A stretch of DNA of 64,000 bases from an uncultured Cytophagales bacterium (GTDB taxonomy: Bacteria > Bacteroidota > Bacteroidia > Cytophagales > Cyclobacteriaceae), in assembly GCA_913057175.1 (NCBI GenBank), contig CAJXNP010000023.1, positions 30,452-94,451 of the forward strand, in the 5' to 3' direction. The notes beneath the pieces are model-generated. The model had not been told where the DNA came from and made no database searches. It saw only the letters and a program-made list of their open reading frames with translations. Below, piece by piece: positions 25,962-34,881 of the stretch. Each line of letters starts with the position of its first letter. The first letter of the stretch is position 1. The position numbers and the translations under genes are program-made.

Positions 25962-26429
25962 TTATTCCTGGTTTTGACAAGATTTAAGTATCTGCCGGAC
26001 GTTCTTATGGGAGACCAAAACAGCTGAATCATTTAACTCATACATAATATAAGTCATGATCTCAGCAATTTCCAGTTCGGTGAGCAGGTCATTGGCAGGC
26101 ATTTCCTGACTGAAAGATTTTCCATTTACAATAATCTCTCCTTTCATGCCGTATTTAATTCCACACACTGAAGTTTCCAGATTGTTTTTCAGATAATCAG
26201 AATTTTTGACAGGTGGGTATAAGTTTGCCAACCCTTCTCCATCAGCCTGGTGACAATTCGCACAATTTCCTTCATATAATTTCCTGCCCGCCGAACTGTA
26301 TTGTTTGATTTTGATGAGTTCATCATAATTCACTTCACTATCCCTACCGGTACGATTGGATCCCCCTCCACATGATGAGAAATAAAATATGATACCAAAC
26401 AGGAAAAATAAAAAATAGCTATTCCTCAT
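25962..26429 (-). CDS. Cytochrome c lipoprotein
   Basis: This 155-residue protein has a lipoprotein signal with Cys20 (FYFSSC), a Gly/Ser linker and one class I cytochrome c domain. The heme-binding CANCH motif is at 56-60 and the likely axial Met is in QEMPAN. It should be anchored on the periplasmic side of a membrane and carry electrons. It overlaps the SCO-like gene by four bases and is the last gene of the hemJ-SCO-cytochrome c run, which suggests a role in respiratory electron flow or oxidase assembly. Confidence 0.9.
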   Translation of the reverse strand: MRNSYFLFFLFGIIFYFSSCGGGSNRTGRDSEVNYDELIKIKQYSSAGRKLYEGNCANCHQADGEGLANLYPPVKNSDYLKNNLETSVCGIKYGMKGEIIVNGKSFSQEMPANDLLTELEIAEIMTYIMYELNDSAVLVSHKNVRQILKSCQNQE

Positions 26430-27079
26430 CGATATTCACTAAGCAATAGCTGCATATCATCCATTAATTGATTGACATCTGCTTCGACTGTCCCGTCATA
26501 AATTCCCCTGATCCTTCTGTCCTTATCCACCAAAATAAATGCGCCGGAATGGATAAAACCACCTGGAGCAGAATCATCCTCACCTGCTGTGACCATATAG
26601 CCTTTCATACCCTGTTCATAAATCTCATCTTTATCTCCGGTAACAAAATGCCACTTTGAACTTTCGATTCCCAGTTTCTCTGCGAAATCATGTAAAACGG
26701 CCACACTATCATGTTTGGGGTCGATGGTATGAGAAAGGAACCCCACCTCATCATTATCAATATACTTTTCGTAAACCCTGAGCATTTGTGCCTTCATGGT
26801 CGGACAGATTGTTGGACACGTTGTGAAAAAGAAATCCGAAACATAGATTTTATCTGCGAAAGTTCCTTCTGTAATAATGCTGCCGTCCTGATCAACAAAT
26901 TCAAAGTCAGGAACGGTGTGATAAGTGGTGTCAGCCTTTATTTCCCCATCCACTTCAATGTTCTCAATCTTTTTATGGCCCAAAACCGGCAGCTTTTTAG
27001 ACTTCTCACCGGATTTCTCCCCACCACAAGAAAAAATAAAAAGCGTTAAAAATAAAACAGTGCTGTATCTGGAAATCAT
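26426..27079 (-). CDS. SCO1/SenC-family copper chaperone lipoprotein
   Basis: This 217-residue protein has a lipoprotein signal with Cys18 (FIFSCGG) and a thioredoxin-like SCO domain. The copper-binding motif is Cys88-x3-Cys92 (TTCPTICPTM) and the distal ligand His lies in GGFIHSGAF. SCO proteins deliver copper to the CuA site of cytochrome c oxidase. Its ATG immediately follows the hemJ stop codon and it overlaps the cytochrome c gene, so the three are surely co-transcribed. Confidence 0.94.
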   Translation of the reverse strand: MISRYSTVLFLTLFIFSCGGEKSGEKSKKLPVLGHKKIENIEVDGEIKADTTYHTVPDFEFVDQDGSIITEGTFADKIYVSDFFFTTCPTICPTMKAQMLRVYEKYIDNDEVGFLSHTIDPKHDSVAVLHDFAEKLGIESSKWHFVTGDKDEIYEQGMKGYMVTAGEDDSAPGGFIHSGAFILVDKDRRIRGIYDGTVEADVNQLMDDMQLLLSEYR

Positions 27080-27619
27080 TTAATTCGCCTTTCTTTTCTT
27101 TTTATACATTACAACTCCAACATATAGTAATACAATCAGAACGATCATTCCCACACTGAAGTAAGTAAAATTGATGAGAGTTTTCATCACTCCTAAAAAA
27201 ACAATGGCAAACAGGAAAAAAGTCGCAACTTCATTGATTGCCCTCAACTTGTCAGAGCTATACCTGTAAATATCTTTTTGCAATGCTTTAAAAGTAAAAT
27301 GGAGCAGGTGATGATATCCTATCAACAAAGCAATAAGAATAAGTTTAACAATCAGCCACATGGGCATTGACGAAAAATAAGGGTGCAGAATGCCCAAACC
27401 AAAAACCAGATTAAGTATAAATGAAGGCCAGGCGATTCCTTTCCACAATCTCTTTGACATCAGCTTGTACTGATCGATCATTTTCTCTGATTCCGGTCCC
27501 CCTTTGTCTTTGGCTTCTGTTTGATAGATAAAAAGCCTTGGAGCGTAAAATAGTGCAGCAAACCAGGTGAAAGCAAAAATCAGGTGTAAGGCTTTGAGGA
27601 CGTATAACATCGGGGTCAT
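27080..27619 (-). CDS. hemJ: Protoporphyrinogen IX oxidase HemJ (CopD-like)
   Basis: This 179-residue membrane protein has four to five transmembrane helices and the HemJ (UPF0093) signature: YVLKALHLIFAFTWFAALFY with conserved His12, then APRLFIYQ, GIAWPSFILN and MPMWLIVKLILI. HemJ oxidises protoporphyrinogen IX in the penultimate step of heme synthesis. It is the first gene of an operon with SCO and cytochrome c, so heme supply and oxidase maturation are linked here. Confidence 0.88.
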   Translation of the reverse strand: MTPMLYVLKALHLIFAFTWFAALFYAPRLFIYQTEAKDKGGPESEKMIDQYKLMSKRLWKGIAWPSFILNLVFGLGILHPYFSSMPMWLIVKLILIALLIGYHHLLHFTFKALQKDIYRYSSDKLRAINEVATFFLFAIVFLGVMKTLINFTYFSVGMIVLIVLLYVGVVMYKKKRKAN

Positions 27620-27684
27620 AATGAAGTATTTTTCCGCTAAAATAGAGGATTGGTAGTAAATGTTTCTGAAATCAGTCTAAAATT

Positions 27685-28599
27685 TCAACTTTGATTCATA
27701 TTCTTAATAATATATTCATGCATTTCATTCAATTGCGTTGGATGGAACCATTTCGTTTCTTCATCCTTTTTGAACCAGGTCATCTGCCTCTTGGCGAATC
27801 TCCGGGTGTTTCGTTTTAGCAATCGAATAGCTTCTTCCCAATCGTATTTGTCGTCCAAAAAATCAAATATTTCTTTATAGCCAACAGTTTGAAGGGCATT
27901 CAATTCCCTTTTTGCAAACAACCTCTTGACTTCAGAGAGAAGTCCTACCTCAATCATCCGATCCACACGCTTATTGATTCTCTCATGCAGTTCATCCCTT
28001 GGAATCTCCAATCCGATTTTAATAGTTTGAAAGTTTCTTTCGGCCTTTTTTCCCATTCGGAAGGAAGAAAATGGTTTTCCTGTGTATCTTATCATTTCCA
28101 GGGCGCGAACAACACGTTGATGATTTTTCTTGTCTACTTTTTCGTAATAATCGTGATCGCAGTCCTTTAACTCTTTTAATAATTCGTCTAATCCTATAGT
28201 TTCCAGTTCCTTCATCAGTGCATCGCGGATCTCATTTGGAGGGGAAGGCATTTCACTCATACCATTTAAAACCGCATTGATGTACAAACCAGATCCACCG
28301 GTAAGAATGGAAATATGTTGGTTTTGAAAAATTTCATCGAGCTTTTCAATGGCCATTTCTTCAAATTGTCCAGCGCTCATCGTTTGTTCGACAGGAAGAA
28401 AATCAACAAAATGATGACAGACACCAGCCATTTCAGCCTCGGTAGGCTTGGCGGTTCCGATATTCATTTCCATATAAAATTGCCTGGAATCGGCTGAAAG
28501 AATTTCGCAATCCAACTGTCTTGCTAACTCTACACTCAATGCAGTTTTTCCAACAGCGGTCGGACCAACAATTACAATTAAAAAATTATTATTCTCCAA
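27685..28599 (-). CDS. miaA: tRNA dimethylallyltransferase MiaA
   Basis: This 304-residue enzyme adds a dimethylallyl group to A37 of tRNAs that read codons starting with U. It shows the P-loop IVGPTAVGKTALS, LSADSRQFYMEMNIGTAKP, the GGSGLYINAVLNG motif and the C-terminal NTRRFAKRQMTWF region. It appears to start with a TTG at 28599, as no ATG fits before the P-loop. It is divergent from the large hybrid kinase gene. Confidence 0.96.
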   Translation of the reverse strand: MENNNFLIVIVGPTAVGKTALSVELARQLDCEILSADSRQFYMEMNIGTAKPTEAEMAGVCHHFVDFLPVEQTMSAGQFEEMAIEKLDEIFQNQHISILTGGSGLYINAVLNGMSEMPSPPNEIRDALMKELETIGLDELLKELKDCDHDYYEKVDKKNHQRVVRALEMIRYTGKPFSSFRMGKKAERNFQTIKIGLEIPRDELHERINKRVDRMIEVGLLSEVKRLFAKRELNALQTVGYKEIFDFLDDKYDWEEAIRLLKRNTRRFAKRQMTWFKKDEETKWFHPTQLNEMHEYIIKNMNQS

Positions 28600-28708
28600 T
28601 CTTTATTAATTTTGATAGTTCATTAAAGTGTAAGTATCATGCAAATTAACTATATCGTTGTATATTATTGTTGATTGGCAACTGACTACGCACTTAGAAC
28701 AATTTTAG

Positions 28709-31700
28709 ATGAGTGAAAAGGCTGCAAATATAGATTTATCTAAGAAAAAACAGGTTACCTTACCAGGCAATGGCCTAAGTGCGTCTTCAACATCACCTGC
28801 CATCGTAAAGGTAGTTGACGGGAAAATCAAGGAGGTTAACCAGGCATTTCTTACCGATTTTCATTACACAAAGAAAGAAATCATTGGGCAGACAATTGAT
28901 CAGATATTGTATCAGTCTTCCAACCAGAATAATTTGAGCAGCTTTCAGGATGATCTATCCGATGTAACACCAGGCGTTCCCAAAACATTTAGCATTGATT
29001 TCAGAAATTCAAAAAATGAAATAATAGAATCATCGACGGTCATCAATAAGTTTGATCAAAGCAGCAATTATTTTCTACTGATCCACCCTAAAAGAAATGT
29101 GGAATCTGTTTCTGATACATTTCTTAGCAACAAAGAAAATATTGCCCTACACCTGGTGGAAGAAGGCCCGGTTATGTTTAAAATTATCGATGACAAAAAG
29201 AAATGTTACTACTTTAATAAGCCTCTCAAGGAGTTTTTAGGCATCAAACCTTCCAGAACCACCTATCCTGACTGGACTTCTCTTGTACACAAAAATGATC
29301 TGACTGAGTATATCAAAATCAGTGAAAAGGCATTTAACAGTCAGAAGAAGTTTGAAGCTACCTATTCCATTCAAAATAAAGATGGAGAGTATAGCCAGGT
29401 GACAGAAACAGCAATTCCACTTTTTGACAAGGAGGGTGATTTTAATGGATTTGTTTCTGCGGTCATTGAACGCAAATTCATTGACAATACTTTATTGGAA
29501 AAAGTTGAGCATGAAAAGAGGGAAAATATTACAGAAAGGTCCCATGTCCTTTTCAAAATGTCCAATGACAATAATGAATTCTATTATTTCAGTAAGCAAT
29601 GGACACAATTTACCGGAAGTTCACAAAGAAAGGAAAAGAATGAAGGATGGCTCAACAATGTTTTCGAAGGAGATAAAGCTGCTTTGGAAGATGTGTTGGA
29701 AAATTCTTTTCTGTTCAGGAAAAAGTACAATGTCTATTATCGTCTGAAGCGATATTCAGGAGATTACCGATGGATTTATGAATCGGGAATTCCTCTTTTT
29801 GACAATGATGGCAATTTCACTGGATTCATTGCGGCTGCCATAGACATTACCGAGAAGAAGGTCGAGCAGGATGCGAAAAAATACCAGTTCGCCATGAACG
29901 AATCGGAAAAAAAACTGCACGATTCGTTGTCGATCTCAAATTTACCTGCATTCTCAATCAATCGAAAAGGCATTATTACTTTCTGCAATAAAGCTTTACT
30001 CGGAACCATTGAAAAAGTCAAGCAGGATGTTCTTAACCAACCGGTTTTCGATGCCCTTATTTCTCCTGAAGATCGGGATTCCATCAAAAGCAAATTAAGC
30101 GAGATCTTTCAGAACAAAGGTTATGTTCCCAGCTTCGAATGTAGAATCAGGCATCTATCCGGGATTGACATTGAAGTTAAATTAAACAATATCATATTTT
30201 ATAATGCTCAGGGCATTGTTGAAAATATCACAGTTGTAGGTGAAAATATCACGGAAAAGAAAAAAATTGAGTCCGAGCTTCACCGCACTAACGAACAACT
30301 AAAAGAGCTTTTCAACAATGCCAATGACCTGATCATGATCTTCAACAAAGATGGAGACATCCATTTTGTGAATAAGATCTGGAAAGAAACCCTCGGTTAT
30401 ACAAAAGTTCTTAATGAGATCAACTTTTTTGATGTCATTCACCCCGATTACCGTCAAAAAACCAAGATTGCCCTTGAACTGATCCTGGAAGGAAAAAGGG
30501 TCGATAAGTTTGATACCATTTTCGTCACAACCGATAATAGAAGGGTTCACCTTACCGGAGGTGTAAACTGCTCCTACGATTCGAATGGCGAGCTTGAATT
30601 CCGTGGTATATTTCATGATATCACTGAAAGAATTCGTGCAGAGAAAGCCCAGGCACTATACTACAAGATCGCCAACATGACGATCCATAGTTCAGACCTG
30701 GAAAGCTTCTTTTCACACATTTACAATGAGCTGTCAAACATTATTGAAGCCAAAAACTTTTATGTAGCACTTGTCAACGAAGAAACCAGGACAATCAAGT
30801 TCCCTTATTATAAGGACGAATACCAGGAAAACAAGCAAACCTCGTTTGTAAGGGAAATGAAGGATGGGATTACAGAGTATGCCGTAAAAAGCAACAAACC
30901 CATTTTCATGTATGAAAAAGACATTCAAAACCTCGTTCATTATAAAAGAATTACCGTCAAAGGACCCATACCAAAGGTATGGCTTGGAGTACCATTGAAA
31001 CTCAGCAGCAAGTCGATCGGCATCATTGCTGTTCAGTGTTACGAAAACAGAAATACCTATACCTATCGGGACCTGGAAGTACTTGATTTTATATCCGGAC
31101 AGATAGCGCTGGCAATTGAAAGAAAGCAGAAGGAACAGAAGATCCGTGAACAATCTGCCCGAATGAATGCCATTTTTGAAAGTGGAAGCCACCTGATCTG
31201 GACCATCGATCGCAACTATGAATTCACATCATACAATAAGAATTACCTGAATTCTGACAGGGAATTCGAAAATCTCTTCCCACTGGCATTCGACAGAAAA
31301 AATATTGGAGAAATAAACCGGGAAGAAATAAAATTCTGGAAAAATAAATTCGATACGGTTTTTGAAGGAAAAAGCCTTCACTTTGAAGTAAAGCTGCTAC
31401 ATAAAAACAAGCGCAAGGAGCTATGGAAGGAAGTATTCCTGAGTCCAATTTATCAATATGACCTGGCTATCCACGAAGTCTCAGGGCTCGCCATCGACAT
31501 TACCCAGAAGAAACAAACAGAGCTTGCCATCCAGGAAAGTGAGGAAAAATTCCGGAATATTTTCGAATCCTTTCAGGACATCTACTTCCGATGTAAACGA
31601 GACGGATCAATTGAAATGATTAGCCCGTCTGTTACGGAATTACTGGGTTATGAACAATCTGAATTGGTTGGAAAAAACATCAAGAATTTCTACATGGATG

Positions 31701-33457
31701 AGGTGGATACGACTTCTGTCATCAGGGAATTGCTAGAAAATACCAGCGCCAGAAATGTGGAAGCTGATATTCTGGCTAAGAACGGCGACAACATTCCGTG
31801 CATTTGCAACATTCGCCTGATCAACAGGGGCGGTAAAAATATTTATATAGAAGGTGTTGCGAGGGACATTACCGTACTGAAAAGAGCCAACCAGGAGCTG
31901 AAAGTTGCCAAAGAGCTGGCCGAAAAATCATTAAAAGTAAAAGAAGGCTTTCTGGCAAATATGAGCCACGAGATCCGGACTCCAATGAACGGAATCATAG
32001 GCATGATCGACCTGATCGGAAACACCAATCTTGATGAGGAGCAGGATAAATACGTAAAAACCATTAAGAAATCATCGGAGACACTTCTCAATATCCTGAA
32101 TGACATCCTGGATCTCTCCAAGATCGAGGCAGGAAAAATGGAACTGAAAAAGATCCCTGTGAAGTTGTCCAATACAATGGAAAAACTCTACGCTCTGTTT
32201 TCGCAGCAGGCACAGTCAAAAGAGATCAATCTGTACTACCACATGGACAACAATCTTCCAGAAAAAATATTGGTAGACGAAACCAGGTTGCTCCAGATCC
32301 TGTCCAACCTCACATCCAACGCTATCAAATTTACCGATGGCGGTGGGTCTATTAATATAAGTCTGAAAACCATTATTAAAAATGGAAACAAGAACATCAT
32401 CAAAGTGGTGGTAAGCGATTCCGGAATTGGTATTTCGCAAGAAAACATTAGAAAATTATTTAGTTCATTTACTCAAATCGATAATTCCTCAACTAAAGTA
32501 TTTGGCGGTACAGGCCTTGGGCTTTCTATCTCAAAGGAACTTTGCAAACTCATGAATGGGGATATGGGTGTCTATTCTGCCCTCGGACTAGGCAGCTCTT
32601 TCTGGTTTACCTTTGAGGCTGAGTCAACAGATCAGGAAGTCATCGACGAAGATGAACTGTTGAATAAGGATGTGTCCATTCACGATTATTTCAATAACAG
32701 GAATCCTCGCGTTTTATTGGTGGATGACAATGTGGTGAACAGACAAGTTGCTGGTGAGATACTAAAAAAATCAGGGTGCATTGTTGATTTGGCTGTAAAT
32801 GGTACCGACTCTATTGAAAAAGCTACGAACAATGACTACGATGTAATATTCATGGATATACAAATGCCGGATATGGACGGAGTAACCGCCACAAAAAAAA
32901 TTAAAGCGCTCGGTAAGAAAAACCTCGCTCCCATTGTTGCAATGACAGCATATTCGATGAAAGAAGACAAAGAGCGGTTTATCAGCTCTGGTCTGGACGA
33001 CTACATTTCCAAACCGATCAAGGCAAGTGAACTGCTTAAGAAAATCCGAAAACTCATTCATATGGGACCAAATGATGAGGAAAACGAGACTGTATATATT
33101 GAGAATGAGGAAAAAATAATTAATGAAGAAGTTATTAATCAATTAAAGAAATATGGTGGTACGGAAATGGTATCCAGTGTGTTCAAAGACTTTGAGTTGG
33201 AAACCAACGAGCAGATTGAAGAATGCCTGAATGATCTTGACGATGAAAACTATCATAATATCAAGCTCAATCTTCATACATTGAAAGGAAATGCAGGAAC
33301 CTTGGGAATTGAACAAATCGCCAAATTATCGATCAAAATTGAGTCTGATCTAAAAAACAACATGTATGATGAATTGAGAAAAGACCTTGAAGATTTGAAA
33401 TCGAAGTTTGAAGAATTTACAGTATATTACCCCGTATTTTTAAACCAACAATTATAA
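28709..33457 (+). CDS. Hybrid sensor histidine kinase: seven PAS, GAF, HisKA, HATPase, REC, Hpt
   Basis: This 1582-residue soluble kinase has no membrane segment. In order I see five PAS domains (about 25-650), a GAF domain (about 655-805), two more PAS domains (about 815-935 and 940-1060), HisKA with His1087 (FLANMSHEIRTPMNG), an HATPase with GTGLG at 1267-1271, a receiver with Asp1383 (VIFMDIQMPDMDG) and a C-terminal Hpt with His1523 (LHTLKGNAGTLG). All phosphorelay residues are present. The Hpt should hand phosphate to a separate receiver; the CheY-like gene 12 bases downstream is the obvious partner. The signals are unknown; an intracellular cue is likely. Confidence 0.93.
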   Translation: MSEKAANIDLSKKKQVTLPGNGLSASSTSPAIVKVVDGKIKEVNQAFLTDFHYTKKEIIGQTIDQILYQSSNQNNLSSFQDDLSDVTPGVPKTFSIDFRNSKNEIIESSTVINKFDQSSNYFLLIHPKRNVESVSDTFLSNKENIALHLVEEGPVMFKIIDDKKKCYYFNKPLKEFLGIKPSRTTYPDWTSLVHKNDLTEYIKISEKAFNSQKKFEATYSIQNKDGEYSQVTETAIPLFDKEGDFNGFVSAVIERKFIDNTLLEKVEHEKRENITERSHVLFKMSNDNNEFYYFSKQWTQFTGSSQRKEKNEGWLNNVFEGDKAALEDVLENSFLFRKKYNVYYRLKRYSGDYRWIYESGIPLFDNDGNFTGFIAAAIDITEKKVEQDAKKYQFAMNESEKKLHDSLSISNLPAFSINRKGIITFCNKALLGTIEKVKQDVLNQPVFDALISPEDRDSIKSKLSEIFQNKGYVPSFECRIRHLSGIDIEVKLNNIIFYNAQGIVENITVVGENITEKKKIESELHRTNEQLKELFNNANDLIMIFNKDGDIHFVNKIWKETLGYTKVLNEINFFDVIHPDYRQKTKIALELILEGKRVDKFDTIFVTTDNRRVHLTGGVNCSYDSNGELEFRGIFHDITERIRAEKAQALYYKIANMTIHSSDLESFFSHIYNELSNIIEAKNFYVALVNEETRTIKFPYYKDEYQENKQTSFVREMKDGITEYAVKSNKPIFMYEKDIQNLVHYKRITVKGPIPKVWLGVPLKLSSKSIGIIAVQCYENRNTYTYRDLEVLDFISGQIALAIERKQKEQKIREQSARMNAIFESGSHLIWTIDRNYEFTSYNKNYLNSDREFENLFPLAFDRKNIGEINREEIKFWKNKFDTVFEGKSLHFEVKLLHKNKRKELWKEVFLSPIYQYDLAIHEVSGLAIDITQKKQTELAIQESEEKFRNIFESFQDIYFRCKRDGSIEMISPSVTELLGYEQSELVGKNIKNFYMDEVDTTSVIRELLENTSARNVEADILAKNGDNIPCICNIRLINRGGKNIYIEGVARDITVLKRANQELKVAKELAEKSLKVKEGFLANMSHEIRTPMNGIIGMIDLIGNTNLDEEQDKYVKTIKKSSETLLNILNDILDLSKIEAGKMELKKIPVKLSNTMEKLYALFSQQAQSKEINLYYHMDNNLPEKILVDETRLLQILSNLTSNAIKFTDGGGSINISLKTIIKNGNKNIIKVVVSDSGIGISQENIRKLFSSFTQIDNSSTKVFGGTGLGLSISKELCKLMNGDMGVYSALGLGSSFWFTFEAESTDQEVIDEDELLNKDVSIHDYFNNRNPRVLLVDDNVVNRQVAGEILKKSGCIVDLAVNGTDSIEKATNNDYDVIFMDIQMPDMDGVTATKKIKALGKKNLAPIVAMTAYSMKEDKERFISSGLDDYISKPIKASELLKKIRKLIHMGPNDEENETVYIENEEKIINEEVINQLKKYGGTEMVSSVFKDFELETNEQIEECLNDLDDENYHNIKLNLHTLKGNAGTLGIEQIAKLSIKIESDLKNNMYDELRKDLEDLKSKFEEFTVYYPVFLNQQL

Positions 33458-33469
33458 TCAGCAATCGCT

Positions 33470-33850
33470 ATGGCAGACCCCAAAAAAGTACTTATCGCAG
33501 AAGACAGTTCAGTCATCCAAAATCTTACAAAAAAGATTTTGATGGTACAGAACTACAAAATTGAATCAGCAAAAAATGGTCAGCAGGTTTTAAATATGAT
33601 TGAAAATGATGATTTTGATATTATTTTAATGGATATAAACATGCCCATTATGGATGGTATGGAGTGTGCAAAAAACATAAGAAAATTGGACAATACCAAA
33701 AAAGCTCAGATTCCTATTGTGGCCATTACCGGCAATGCCAGAAATTATTCCATCGATGATTTTAAAAGCGTTGGCATCAATGAATATCTTCAGAAACCAC
33801 TTAATTTTGACCAGCTGGTGGATATCGTAAAAAAGTATACTGAAAATTAA
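33470..33850 (+). CDS. Stand-alone CheY-like receiver protein
   Basis: This 126-residue protein is a single receiver domain: acidic pair Glu11-Asp12, phospho-acceptor Asp55 (IILMDINMPIMDG) and Lys109 in YLQKPLNF. It has no output domain. It lies 12 bases after the hybrid kinase gene and overlaps the next gene by one base, so it is probably the phosphorelay partner of that kinase. Its effect must come through protein contact, or it may act as a phosphate sink. Confidence 0.92.
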   Translation: MADPKKVLIAEDSSVIQNLTKKILMVQNYKIESAKNGQQVLNMIENDDFDIILMDINMPIMDGMECAKNIRKLDNTKKAQIPIVAITGNARNYSIDDFKSVGINEYLQKPLNFDQLVDIVKKYTEN

Positions 33851-34122
33851 TGGAGATAAAATACACAAATCACTTTTTAAACAAACTGGAAGACCTTTTC
33901 TCAGAAACAGCATATATTCTCCGCTATGAAAGAGGGAATTTTAAATCAGGCTACTGCATTCTCAATGACAATAAAGTAGCAGTGATAAACAAATTTTACT
34001 CACTTGATGGAAAGATCAACTGCATCATCGATATCCTCCGACAAATAGAAGTGGATGAAAATAAACTAAGCCCGAAAAACCAAAAGCTATTCCGGGAAAT
34101 CAATCAAACGGTAGAGAATTGA
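33850..34122 (+). CDS. Small conserved-looking protein of unknown function
   Basis: This 90-residue protein is soluble, with an alpha/beta pattern (MEIKYTNHFLNKLEDLFSET, then GYCILNDNKVAVINKFYSLDG). I do not recognise a family. Its ATG overlaps the stop of the receiver gene by one base and its TGA overlaps the next gene's TTG, so it is translationally coupled on both sides. The position between a receiver and a metallo-hydrolase makes a real gene very likely. Its role may be in the relay or unrelated. Confidence 0.78.
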   Translation: MEIKYTNHFLNKLEDLFSETAYILRYERGNFKSGYCILNDNKVAVINKFYSLDGKINCIIDILRQIEVDENKLSPKNQKLFREINQTVEN

Positions 34123-34880
34123 TCATTACTTTCTTAGGTACCGGCCATTCACAAGGCATTCCTGTCATCGCCTGTGATTGTCCCGTTTGTCAATCTGATA
34201 ACCCACTCGACAAAAGACTCAGAACATCCGTTCATATTCAACACAACGACACGAGCATTGTAGTAGATACCGGTCCTGACTTTCGCCAGCAGGTGTTACG
34301 TGAAAATATTACAAAACTGGATGCGATTATTTATACACACCAGCACAAAGACCACATTGCCGGGTTAGATGATGTGCGAAGCTTTAATTTCAAGCAGAAA
34401 AAGCCTATGCCTCTATATGGCAACGAAGATACCCTGGAGCAAATCAAGAAGGATTTTTATTATGCTTTTGAGGAAAACAAATACCCGGGTGTCCCTCAGA
34501 TACTATTGGAAGAGATCACAAAGAAAAGCTTCAACATCGGGGAACTTAAAATCGAACCCATTGAGGTTATGCATTACAATCTTCCGGTTCTGGGATTTCG
34601 ATTTGGGGATTTCACATACATTACCGATGCTAACTACATTTCAGAATCAGAAAAATTAAAACTTTTGAATAGTAAAATCCTCGTATTGAATGCCATTTTC
34701 AGGGATGAACATTATTCGCACTTTAATTTGGATCAGGCCGTGAAGATCGTCCAGGAAGTTAAACCTGAAAAAGCATATTTCACACACATCAGTCATAGGA
34801 TGGGATTGCACAACCCGGTTAATTCCGAATTGCCAAAAAATATCGAACTTGCCTACGACGGATTAAAACTGGAGATCTGA
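34119..34880 (+). CDS. Metallo-beta-lactamase-fold hydrolase, PhnP-like
   Basis: This 253-residue enzyme has the MBL fold. The metal ligands H74-x-H76-x-D78-H79 are in THQHKDHIAGLDD, and CDCPVCQS at the N-terminus matches the zinc-binding insert of PhnP (cyclic phosphodiesterase) relatives. ITDANYIS and FTHISHRMG near the C-terminus carry the remaining ligands. It starts with TTG overlapping the previous stop. The substrate is not known; a cyclic nucleotide phosphodiesterase role is only inference. Confidence 0.9.
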   Translation: MIITFLGTGHSQGIPVIACDCPVCQSDNPLDKRLRTSVHIQHNDTSIVVDTGPDFRQQVLRENITKLDAIIYTHQHKDHIAGLDDVRSFNFKQKKPMPLYGNEDTLEQIKKDFYYAFEENKYPGVPQILLEEITKKSFNIGELKIEPIEVMHYNLPVLGFRFGDFTYITDANYISESEKLKLLNSKILVLNAIFRDEHYSHFNLDQAVKIVQEVKPEKAYFTHISHRMGLHNPVNSELPKNIELAYDGLKLEI

Positions 34881-34881
34881 G

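Noticed and set aside
25821..26027. 68-residue plus-strand frame
   Set aside because: Lies in an AT-rich gap and overlaps the cytochrome c gene in antisense; no family resemblance.
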